Assembly (NCBI GenBank): GCA_905171695.1
Contig: LR991653.1
Location: 90,258 to 154,257, forward strand
Direction of reading: 5' to 3'
DNA: 64,000 nt
Source: Candidatus Methanoperedentaceae archaeon GB37
Lineage (GTDB): Archaea; Halobacteriota; Methanosarcinia; Methanosarcinales; EX4572-44
Shown one piece after another: positions 47,424 through 55,024 of the stretch; positions within the stretch are counted from its first letter, which is position 1; each line of letters begins with the position of its first letter. Under the pieces are notes generated by a model, which saw only the letters and a program-made list of their open reading frames with translations, had not been told where the DNA came from and made no database searches. Both the position numbers and the translations under genes were made by a program.

Positions 47424-48698
47424 CTATTGTTCCAACAACTCTTTTACTCCTGCTATCTTCTCTTCTATCTCTGCAACATGTCGCCTTCTCGCGCGATCCA
47501 GTTTTTCTTCTGTAAGTCTGGTCCCCAGTGCATACTTCAAGCCGGTCTCATAGTACTCAAGTGCGCGCTCATAATCCTTTATGAGCTCCATGTTCTCCCC
47601 TGCGTCAAGGTAGTGCTGGGATGCGTCGAGGAGGTTACCGAGGACGTACTTTATCTTCCCGCTGATCACGTTATACTCGGCGGCTCTCCTGATCTCGCGA
47701 GCGTTCTCTTCAGGTGTTGTGTCGGCAAAGTAAAATAAAAACTCGATGTTTTCAACTGCTCGCTTGTAGCTCCTTTCTGCCTCTGTGAAGTTCCCGATGA
47801 GGAGATGTGTCTCGCCTACTATCGCATTCATCCGCTCAGCCTCTAAGAGCTTGAGGTACTGGAGAGTCTCGGACGCTTTGTTTGCATCCTTTGTGATCGC
47901 GCTGAGTACAGAGAACGGATCGGTGGTTCTCTCCCGAAACATGTATTCAAGTAGTAGGGGGTGAACCCTTGCCCGGGGAGAGAGTTTCACCGTCTCAATC
48001 GCTACTGCCCGTGCTCGCTCAGAACGGATAGGGACGAGCACTTCTTTGATATCGGTCGCGCTGTGTGATTGCTTCTCATAGTATGAGATAGATCTGTCAA
48101 AGAGCTCGACTCCTTTCTTAGGGCGAACGATGTAGACATTGTTTGCTACAATAGAATAATTCTCTGCTATCCGCAGATCATCGACGACGCTCTTCTCCAA
48201 GAGAAAATCGATTGCCTTTTCAGCATTCAGGAGATACCCGTCAAAGTCAAGCTTTGTCTTGTGATAGTTTGCAAGAAGCCCATAGATCCTGCTGGCATAC
48301 TCCAGTGCGTCGTCAGACCTGTTCTCTTCACTGAGCCGATTTGCGGCACGCTCGATGCCGCGCTTCAACGTCTTTTCAACAGCCGCTCCAAGCTCATCGG
48401 ACTTACCAAGTTTCTTTGCAACCCACCACACATCGAGATACCAGAAGATGTCATCACTTCCAAGTTCGTATGAGAGCTTGCCAGCGTCCATGTGAAGCTC
48501 CAATACTCGTTCGAAATCACCCACTCTGAGCGCCTCAGATGCAGCTGATACAAGCATCTCGCACGCATAACCATCCCCGGCTTTATGGTACTGCATCGAA
48601 GCCTTCCTGTAGAGATCGATCTTGTCATCCACATCAACTGCGTCTCTCGCCTTCTCTTCAAACTCTCTTGCAGCCCTTCTAAAATCCTCTCTTCTCAT
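47424..48698 (-). CDS. Helical-repeat (TPR-like) protein
   Basis: 424 residues, almost wholly helical, with TPR-like pairs: ARDAVDVDDKIDLYRKASMQ, LLIGNFTEAERSYKRAVENI, LGNLLDASQHYLDAGENMEL, IKDYERALEYYETGLKYALG. No signal peptide. Possibly a protein-protein scaffold similar in build to SNAP-type repeat proteins. Likely co-transcribed with the methyltransferase. Confidence 0.7.
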   Translation of the reverse strand: MRREDFRRAAREFEEKARDAVDVDDKIDLYRKASMQYHKAGDGYACEMLVSAASEALRVGDFERVLELHMDAGKLSYELGSDDIFWYLDVWWVAKKLGKSDELGAAVEKTLKRGIERAANRLSEENRSDDALEYASRIYGLLANYHKTKLDFDGYLLNAEKAIDFLLEKSVVDDLRIAENYSIVANNVYIVRPKKGVELFDRSISYYEKQSHSATDIKEVLVPIRSERARAVAIETVKLSPRARVHPLLLEYMFRERTTDPFSVLSAITKDANKASETLQYLKLLEAERMNAIVGETHLLIGNFTEAERSYKRAVENIEFLFYFADTTPEENAREIRRAAEYNVISGKIKYVLGNLLDASQHYLDAGENMELIKDYERALEYYETGLKYALGTRLTEEKLDRARRRHVAEIEEKIAGVKELLEQ

Positions 48699-48836
48699 AA
48701 CAGATCAACCATACCTATGATACCTATGAGTATTGATTAGTCAAGGGAAGTTGAATAGCAACTACCCTTTAATGTACCTTTCGAATGCACAAGTCTTTTG
48801 TATAACCTTCCACAATAATAACTAAATAAAGAAGGC

Positions 48837-50372
48837 GTGCGAATGGCTGATGAAATTACTCCTAATGGAGTTATTATCACTGATTCGTCATCAGACGACG
48901 ATGAGGTTATGCTGCCACACTTTGCAGTGCTTGGGAGTGGTGGGATAGGTTCTGCCGTTGCCAAGATACTTGAAGAGCAGGATAAGAGACTGATACTTGT
49001 CGATCTCGATGAGAAGAAGGTTGAAACGCTTCATGAGCAGAACTTCAATGTCATTCTCGGTGATATCTCAAAGTTTGAGACGATCGAGGGTATTCCCAGG
49101 GACGAGCTTAAAGCTGCCTTTGTACTGAGTGCGTCGGTTGATGTGAACATGAAGGCTATCATGCACCTGCGAAAACTCCTCCCAGATATTATTATAGTAA
49201 GCAGGGCTGACAATCCTGCTGATAAGGAGAGACTTGAGTCGGCTGGCGCGGATATCGTGGTGATACCATATGGTCAGAGACTGAGAGCCATTGCAGCCAC
49301 GATGATCGAGCAACTTGAGATCTTCGCGTTGAGCAGAAACGTATATAACCTGATACGAGAGATTGAAGGCGTGGGTGAGGGGACTCTTGCAATTGTGACC
49401 CATACCAATCCAGATCCTGACGCGATCGCGAGTGCAGTCGCATTAAAAGAGATCGCGGCAAGCGTGGGCGTGAATTCGAGCTTAATCTTTGGGGGTGTTG
49501 TTGGGCATCGTGAGAACGAGGCTTTTGTGAATCTCCTGAACTTCGATGTTGAGCCGACTAGGGTATTTCACCCAGCAGAGTACAGTAAGATAGCACTTGT
49601 TGACTCTTCGCAACCAGGTATCAACAACCTTCTATCGCCTGATACGAAGGTGGATATCGTAATTGATCACCACCAGGTTGATAGGAGCCATGTCTCTGGG
49701 AAACATGTTGATATTCGCCCGGATGTCGGTGCCACTGCAACGATACTCGCTTTTTACATGAGAGAGCTTGGAATACCATTGAGCACTGAGATTGCAACAG
49801 CACTGATGTATGGCATTCGAGTGGATACAAACGATTTCAGGAGGAATACCAGTCCAGTGGATTTCATGGCTGCTGCCTTCCTCCATCCCCATGTTGATCA
49901 TGAGCTGATAGAGAAGATCAGTACGCCCTCAATCTCTACCGAGTCGCTCGACGTCCTCGGCGATGCGATCCAGAACCGGGTGATCTATGGCAGTTATCTG
50001 ATATCGAACGTCGGCTTTATTCGTGACAGTAGCTCGCTTGCACGAGCAGCTGATTGTCTCCTGAACCTTGAGGGCATCACCACAACACTCATCTTTGGCA
50101 TAGGTGCGGACAAGATATATATCTCGGGTCGAAGCCGTGATGTGCATGTTAATATCGGTAAATATATGAAGGATGCCTTTGGAGAAGAGTATGCTGGCGG
50201 TCACGCAGCTCTTGGGGCAGCCCAGATACCACTCGGCATCTTCAGCGGCACCAAGGACAAGGACGCGCTCTTGAAGCTCTGTGACGAAGCTGTGGTGAAG
50301 CGCTTCCTGCGCGTGGTCGGCTTTGACAACCAAAAACCGTTCCAGGTTCAAAGGAGTCTAAGCAAGAGTTGA
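48837..50372 (+). CDS. RCK (TrkA-N) - DHH phosphoesterase fusion
   Basis: 511 residues. A TrkA-N dinucleotide-binding domain (about 28-150; FAVLGSGGIGSAVAKILEEQ) is joined to a DHH/DHHA1 phosphoesterase: VTHTNPDPDAIASAVAL (motif I), the D-S-S-Q and VIDHH (motif III) blocks, and GGHAALGAAQIPLG at the C-terminus. Archaeal and bacterial relatives degrade nanoRNA, pAp or cyclic dinucleotides; the RCK part implies control by nucleotide or by a linear/cyclic signal. The start used is GTG at 48837; an ATG two codons later is also possible. It overlaps moaA in TGATG. Confidence 0.85.
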   Translation: MRMADEITPNGVIITDSSSDDDEVMLPHFAVLGSGGIGSAVAKILEEQDKRLILVDLDEKKVETLHEQNFNVILGDISKFETIEGIPRDELKAAFVLSASVDVNMKAIMHLRKLLPDIIIVSRADNPADKERLESAGADIVVIPYGQRLRAIAATMIEQLEIFALSRNVYNLIREIEGVGEGTLAIVTHTNPDPDAIASAVALKEIAASVGVNSSLIFGGVVGHRENEAFVNLLNFDVEPTRVFHPAEYSKIALVDSSQPGINNLLSPDTKVDIVIDHHQVDRSHVSGKHVDIRPDVGATATILAFYMRELGIPLSTEIATALMYGIRVDTNDFRRNTSPVDFMAAAFLHPHVDHELIEKISTPSISTESLDVLGDAIQNRVIYGSYLISNVGFIRDSSSLARAADCLLNLEGITTTLIFGIGADKIYISGRSRDVHVNIGKYMKDAFGEEYAGGHAALGAAQIPLGIFSGTKDKDALLKLCDEAVVKRFLRVVGFDNQKPFQVQRSLSKS

Positions 50373-51712
50373 TGGACACTCTTCTCGTTGACAGATATGG
50401 GCGCAGGGTGAAGAGCCTTCGAATCGCTCTCACAAAGAGGTGCAACCTCAGATGCATCTACTGTCACGGCGAGGGCGAAGCAGAGAATAGGTCTAATAGG
50501 TCTGTTAGGGAGATCGATCCCACAACCATACACACCCTTGCAGAGGTTGCAGTGAAGCATGGTGTGGAGAAGATCAAATTCTCAGGTGGAGAACCACTCC
50601 TGCGGCGTGATCTGCCCGATATACTCAGTGATCTCCCCGATCTGAAGGATGTCTCGCTAACAACCAACGGCACGCTCCTCTCAAAGAGAGCAGAGGATCT
50701 TGCCGATTCCGGGCTTGACCGGGTGAACGTCAGCCTCGACACACTCCGCCCAGAGGTCTATCGTCTGATCACTCAGACCAACCGAGACTATCACACCAAG
50801 GTATTGGATGGGATCCATGCAGCGATCTCTGCAGGACTCACCCCGGTCAAGGTGAACATGGTCCTCCTCGGTGGTCTGAATGATTCTGAGGTGTGGGATA
50901 TGGTGGAGTTCACAAGAGGGTGCGGTGAAGAGGTGATACTTCAGTTAATCGAACTCATGAGCTTTAAAGGGCTTCCAGAGAGAGTGGTTGAGGTTGATAT
51001 GAACGAGATCGAGAAGAGACTGGATGAGAAGGCTTCGCACAGCGTTGAGCGAGAGATGCACAGACGGAGAAAGTACTACATAGACGGTGCCGAGGTCGAG
51101 CTCGTCAGGCCAATCGACAACTCCACCTTCTGCCAGAACTGTAATCGGCTCCGTGTAACATCCGATGGAAAACTGAAGACCTGCCTCCTCCATAATGAGA
51201 ATCTCATAGATATCAGGGGAAGAAGAAGAGGAGAAATGGAAAAACTGCTCCAAGAGGCTGTCTTGAGACGAGAACCATACTATAAGCCAGAAGAAGAGAT
51301 TGAGAGGCAAGGCTTATGCTGCAGAGTGAACTCGAACAGCTTCCTCTTAGAGGACCTTGGAGGAGGCATCTACCCAGAGATAATACCAGCCAATCTGACC
51401 ACTGGCGCAATAGTGATAGCAGAAGAGTCCTGGCACACTAGCCGGGATCTACGAAGCTTCACAGGTCTTCAACCACTTCGACGTCGAGGTCGTATCGATG
51501 GTTGGCGACTGGCACGAGTGTTGAAGCTGGAACCACCATACTCGAGGTGTCAGGTCCCTGCTAACGGGATATTAAAGTCAGAGCGGCTCGCACTGAACTT
51601 CATCGGCAGAATGAGCGGAATTGCAACCCTCACCCACCAATGCAAAGAACTTGCAGGCGACGTGATCGTTGCTGGCACAGAGAAAGACCACGCCTGGTTT
51701 TCGCAAATTTGA
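50372..51712 (+). CDS. moaA: GTP 3',8-cyclase MoaA, reading frame extended by frameshift
   Basis: The first ~310 codons are MoaA: VDRYGRRVKSLRIALTKRCN with radical-SAM C-x3-C-x2-C (CNLRCIYC), KIKFSGGEPLLRRDL and the C-terminal cluster in FCQNCNRLRVTSDGKLKTCL. It makes cyclic pyranopterin precursor of molybdopterin or tungstopterin. MoaA proper should stop near REPYYKPEEE (about 51300), where a TGA lies in another frame at 51301-51303. The frame instead runs into nadC sequence and ends at 51712, so codons after about 310 are not MoaA. The start is the ATG overlapping the upstream stop. Confidence 0.8.
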   Translation: MDTLLVDRYGRRVKSLRIALTKRCNLRCIYCHGEGEAENRSNRSVREIDPTTIHTLAEVAVKHGVEKIKFSGGEPLLRRDLPDILSDLPDLKDVSLTTNGTLLSKRAEDLADSGLDRVNVSLDTLRPEVYRLITQTNRDYHTKVLDGIHAAISAGLTPVKVNMVLLGGLNDSEVWDMVEFTRGCGEEVILQLIELMSFKGLPERVVEVDMNEIEKRLDEKASHSVEREMHRRRKYYIDGAEVELVRPIDNSTFCQNCNRLRVTSDGKLKTCLLHNENLIDIRGRRRGEMEKLLQEAVLRREPYYKPEEEIERQGLCCRVNSNSFLLEDLGGGIYPEIIPANLTTGAIVIAEESWHTSRDLRSFTGLQPLRRRGRIDGWRLARVLKLEPPYSRCQVPANGILKSERLALNFIGRMSGIATLTHQCKELAGDVIVAGTEKDHAWFSQI

Positions 51713-52139
51713 AAAGAAAGCAATAATACTCGGAGGCGGCGACCCACACCGATACAACCAATCAGATACCGTGATGATAAAGGATAACCACATCAAACTC
51801 ATGGGACTCGAAGCAGCAATTGCAAATGCGAAGATGGTAGCAGGATTCACACGCAAGATCGAAGTCGAAGTAGAGAACGCAAGTGACGCAGTGAGAGCAG
51901 CAGAACTCGGAGTGGAGATCGTCATGCTCGACAACCGCACGCCACACGAGATAAGAGAGATCGTTCACATCCTCAAGAAGAAGGGTCTGCGCGAAAAGAT
52001 CATACTCGAAGCATCAGGCGGAATCACACCCACAAACATCGAAGAATACAGAGAGACAGGAGTCGACGTCATATCGATCGGCAGCCTGACACACAACGCA
52101 CCATGGCTCGACGTAAGCCTCACAATAACCAACGAATAA
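51316..52139 (+). pseudogene. nadC: Nicotinate-nucleotide pyrophosphorylase NadC with several indels
   Basis: The NadC start (ATG at 51316, MLQSELEQ) and its family sequence can be traced across three frames: LLEDLGGG, then PEIIPANLTTGAIVIAEES, then fragments out of frame (AGIYEA, FDVEVVSMVGD), GILKSERLALNFIGRMSGIA, CKELAGDVIVAGT; the catalytic C-terminal part from about 51669 is clean (KAIILGGGDPHRYNQSDTVM, IMIKDNHI-like, VISIGSLTHNAPWLDVS). At least five single-base changes fall in 51340-51700. NadC makes nicotinate mononucleotide from quinolinate. Since NAD synthesis is essential, a local run of sequencing or assembly errors is plausible. Confidence 0.7.
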
Positions 52140-53098
52140 CACCTAAGAAGAATACCAACTTCGCTCAACTATTAGAAGTTAGATGTGATCTTTGATACCA
52201 CAATCAAGACAACACTTCCCACATCCAAAGGAATGATGCTCCGATCACCTATGGGCACCCGGATGTTACCACAAAACTTTTAAGAAAAGTTTCATCAAAA
52301 TGCTTCACAGCGTTTGCAATCGCTCCCAGTCACTTGAGCATGCTGCTTACGTTGTAAGCAACTCTCGATCACGAAGTAATCGCGAACATAAAGCCATGCT
52401 TTACATGCTAAAACAAAGCCTTTATACACCAAAAACGCTAACAATCCATGTACCATGCCGTCCAGGCCGAGGCATATTATATTTGTGGAGGGGTGACGGG
52501 GCGAATGCACTTTATGCAGCCGATCTGAAACCATGGGCAATTGGTGTTAGGGTGGTGTTAGGGCTGCTGCCTGCTACCTACTGCATCGCTTCGATGAAGC
52601 GATTGATGCCGCTGATCGAGCTTTGGAGATTGAACCAAAATGGTCCATTCCACGCGAAGCCCGCGCTCTTTCATGCTATCGGTTGGGGTGCTTCGACGAG
52701 GCTGTATCTGACGCTCGTGTCCTTTCGGCTGCCGATCCAGATAATGTAGCTGCTCACAGAATCCTGCGCAACCTTTGGTTTCATGATCTGTGAATGATAG
52801 ATAGTCTAATGAAGGGTGGCGTGACTGGGGCTGGGCTTCGGGGGGATGGTGTGATGGATGTGGGGGCCGGGTTGGTCGCGTGGTGAATCGGATAATGGAA
52901 ATATACGAAATTTCTTAGACTGAAAAGGTTTATATTCTATTAATGTACGGGGAATGTACGGGGGTTTTGGGACAAAATTCAACTAATCCTTGACAATGAT
53001 CACATATGCTCTCCACTCAATATACCTCTTTGGTACATCAACTTTTGCTGAATTACCGAAAGGTAATCAATTAAGAATAATTTTATGTGATTCTCTCT
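52140..53098. other. Gene-poor stretch with a TPR fragment
   Basis: About 960 bases. One identifiable piece is a TPR fragment at 52557-52792. A direct repeat GGTGTTAGGGTGGTGTTAGG lies just before it, and GTACGGGG repeats at 52944-52962. AAAGGTTTATATTC at 52925-52938 resembles a TATA box but drives nothing I can see. Neither strand has a supported full gene. Confidence 0.4.
52557..52792 (+). pseudogene. TPR-repeat protein C-terminal fragment
   Basis: In the frame ending at 52792: LHRFDEAIDAADRALEIEPK, PREARALSCYRLGCFDEAVS, then DPDNVAAHRILRNLWFHDL and TGA. These are two TPR units of a larger protein. Upstream in this frame a TAG interrupts, with no start codon, so the N-terminal part is lost or out of frame. 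Confidence 0.45.
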
Positions 53099-53677
53099 TT
53101 ACCAGAAGTTTCCCTTGTATTGTCCGATTGCAGGGCAGCCGAGGCATCGATCGTTTTTGTATAAGGAGCAGTCCTTGCATTCGGTCTTTATTCCGCAGGG
53201 TTGTTTTTTAACCCGTTTGATGTGCATCTTGATGGGTGTGATCAATTCTTTTACTGTGCTTATTATTATGTTGAACTCGACGCTCACGACTTCTTCGAGG
53301 GGTCTTATGTGTCCGTTCACGATCGCTTCGAGTGTTGGTATCTCTTCGCCTGCGAAGAGTAGGCAGACGTTCTTCTTGCCTGATGTGATGAAGCCGTTTA
53401 GAAAGTATGGGCAGTCTATGAATCTGTTGATCAGTTCTTCGGTGTCTGTTGTTACGACTTCTACTTTAGCTATGTGGAGTCCCAGTTTTGTTGGAGCTAT
53501 CCCGCACTGTTTCTCGATTGCGCCCATCTTCTTCAGTTTTTTAAGCCGCATTGCGACAGAGGGTTGGGTGAGTCCGATCTTCTCTGCGATCTTGTGTTGT
53601 GAGATCTCAGGGTTCTCGATTATGTGTGTGATTATTTCACGGTCTTTTTGGTCTATTCTGAATTCCCTCTCTATCAT
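53099..53677 (-). CDS. Lrp/AsnC-type regulator with C-terminal cysteine cluster
   Basis: 192 residues. The N-terminal winged helix (residues 8-55: QHKIAEKIGLTQPSVAMRLK) is of Lrp/AsnC type; the middle (70-145) is a RAM-like ferredoxin fold; the last 35 residues carry C161-x5-C167-x2-C170-x7-C178-x2-C181, a likely Fe-S or zinc site. This tail is unusual for Lrp proteins and could sense redox state. It is divergent from the sulfite-reductase-like gene, 262 bases away, with an operator-like palindrome between them; control of that operon is the obvious guess. Confidence 0.8.
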   Translation of the reverse strand: MIEREFRIDQKDREIITHIIENPEISQHKIAEKIGLTQPSVAMRLKKLKKMGAIEKQCGIAPTKLGLHIAKVEVVTTDTEELINRFIDCPYFLNGFITSGKKNVCLLFAGEEIPTLEAIVNGHIRPLEEVVSVEFNIIISTVKELITPIKMHIKRVKKQPCGIKTECKDCSLYKNDRCLGCPAIGQYKGNFW

Positions 53678-53740
53678 TTTACCTGACGTCTATTCTTTCC
53701 AGACTATATTTCAACCTTTCGATAATATAACATGTAACCA

Positions 53741-53760
53741 ATTATCCTATATATTATAAG
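53741..53760 (-). promoter_or_regulatory. Candidate TATA box of the regulator gene
   Basis: On minus, CTTATAATATATAGG lies about 70 bases upstream of the regulator start codon. It gives a leader of about 45 nt if transcription starts 25 bases downstream. Confidence 0.35.
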
Positions 53761-53768
53761 CAAAAGTA

Positions 53769-53807
53769 CTATATATAATAAAATCGTTCTGTTGTCAGTG
53801 ACGTCAC
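53769..53807 (+). promoter_or_regulatory. Candidate promoter with palindromic operator of the redox operon
   Basis: CTATATATAAT (53769-53779) is a good archaeal TATA box. The perfect palindrome GTGACGTCAC (53798-53807) lies about 25 bases from its centre, on the expected transcription start. A dimeric repressor binding here would block initiation. The divergent Lrp-like regulator is the obvious candidate. Confidence 0.45.
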
Positions 53808-53816
53808 GCAACCAGT

Positions 53817-53859
53817 CTAAGGGACCACGATGTCAGCCCGCTAAGGGTCCCTCTAAGGG
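53817..53859 (+). repeat. CTAAGGG direct repeats and leader hairpin
   Basis: CTAAGGG occurs at 53817-53823, 53841-53847 and 53853-53859 (spacings 24 and 12). AGGGACC (53820-53826) and GGTCCCT (53846-53852) can pair as a 7-bp stem around a 19-nt loop. All lie in the presumed 5' leader of the sulfite-reductase-like mRNA, about 80-125 bases before its ATG. Confidence 0.5.
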
Positions 53860-53939
53860 TGTGTGTCACGGTCGTCTCATAGAGTGGTTGCAGAGAGACG
53901 TTGTAATACCAGATAGAACGGGACGGAGGATAATAGAAT

Positions 53940-54611
53940 ATGTCAGATGAGAAGAAGGATGATCTGCCAGAGAAAGGTGCAATCGTACAGCAGGATTATG
54001 AAACCTATGCGATAGCGCCTCACATCCCAGGAGGAGTATGTGATCCTGCAACACTGCGAAAAATAGCGGACGTTGGGGAGAAGTATAACGCAAAGGCTTT
54101 GAAACTGACCTCTGCACAGCGAATAGCCATCGTTGGCATCAGAGAGGAGGATATTGACGACGCATGGCGCGATCTTGGAATACCGCCAGGCCATGCAATT
54201 GGGCTCTGTGTGAGAAGCGTAAAATTCTGCCCAGGAAGAACATTCTGCAAGCGAGGAAACCAGGATTCGGTGAAACTTGGACTTGAGCTTGACAAGCGGT
54301 ATCACGGAACGGTTCTGCCATCGAAGTTCAAGATCGGTGTCTCAGGCTGCACCAACTGTTGCGGCGAGTCATGGATAAAGGACATGGGCTTCATCGGAAC
54401 GCCAAAAGGCTGGAACGTCGTTGTTGGTGGGTGTGCCGGGGCAATTCCATCGATTGCTGAGGTGATAGCAGAAGACCTGAGTGATGACGATGCCATCGCA
54501 CTGGCAGATAAGATCATAAGCCACTACAAGAATTGCGATACCAAGAAACGTCTGGGCAGATACATCAAGAAAATTGGGCTTGAGGAATTCAAGAAAGATT
54601 TAGGACTATAA
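53940..54611 (+). CDS. Small sulfite-reductase-like sirohaem protein
   Basis: 223 residues with ferredoxin-like and sirohaem domains of the nitrite/sulfite reductase family. Residues C97-x5-C103 (FCPGRTFC) and C137-x3-C141 (GCTNCCGES) are the ligands of the sirohaem-[4Fe-4S] pair. It is half the length of assimilatory enzymes and lacks a second repeat, matching the small Dsr-like proteins of methanogens. The true substrate (sulfite, nitrite or other) is unknown. A strong GGAGGATAAT precedes the ATG by six bases. First gene of an operon with a cupin and an octahaem cytochrome. Confidence 0.88.
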   Translation: MSDEKKDDLPEKGAIVQQDYETYAIAPHIPGGVCDPATLRKIADVGEKYNAKALKLTSAQRIAIVGIREEDIDDAWRDLGIPPGHAIGLCVRSVKFCPGRTFCKRGNQDSVKLGLELDKRYHGTVLPSKFKIGVSGCTNCCGESWIKDMGFIGTPKGWNVVVGGCAGAIPSIAEVIAEDLSDDDAIALADKIISHYKNCDTKKRLGRYIKKIGLEEFKKDLGL

Positions 54612-54665
54612 TAATAAATAGTATAATAGTGAAAAAGTGGTTGGCAGTGCAAGAGAGGTTATATT

Positions 54666-54992
54666 GTGGAGATAATAAAACTTGAAGATAAAGAGTCTTT
54701 CAAACCTGACTCGAAGAGCGTTGTACAACTGATCGATGAAGACTACCTCCAGTTGAACATGATCTGCCTTGAGGCAGGACAGGAGGTTCCATATCACAAC
54801 GCAAACTCGAATGTGAGCCTCATGGTCGTGAGGGGCGAGGGGGAATTGGAGCTTGCGGGCGAAAAAGAGCGATTGGAGCCTGGTAAAATTTACCGGGTTC
54901 CGTTCAAAATCAGGATGAGAATCGTGAACGACACAGACAATAGACTCTCTTTCCTCGTATTTAAAACTCCAAATCCAAAAGAAATGATATAA
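54666..54992 (+). CDS. Cupin-domain protein
   Basis: 108 residues: an RmlC-type cupin barrel (CLEAGQEVPYHNANSNVSLM, VVRGEGELELAGEKERLEPG, VPFKIRMRIVNDTDNRLSFL). One metal-binding His (H60-region, PYHNAN) is seen, but the second motif lacks the usual His pair, so metal binding is doubtful. The GTG start at 54666 follows the first gene by 54 bases. It may bind a small ligand or assist the redox proteins on each side. Confidence 0.75.
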   Translation: MEIIKLEDKESFKPDSKSVVQLIDEDYLQLNMICLEAGQEVPYHNANSNVSLMVVRGEGELELAGEKERLEPGKIYRVPFKIRMRIVNDTDNRLSFLVFKTPNPKEMI

Positions 54993-55024
54993 TATATAAT
55001 AAAAATTATAAAATAGGTGATGAG

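Noticed and set aside
52300-52749. 149-codon plus ORF in the gene-poor stretch
   Set aside because: A different frame of the same bases shows TPR repeats; this frame has no family and atypical composition.
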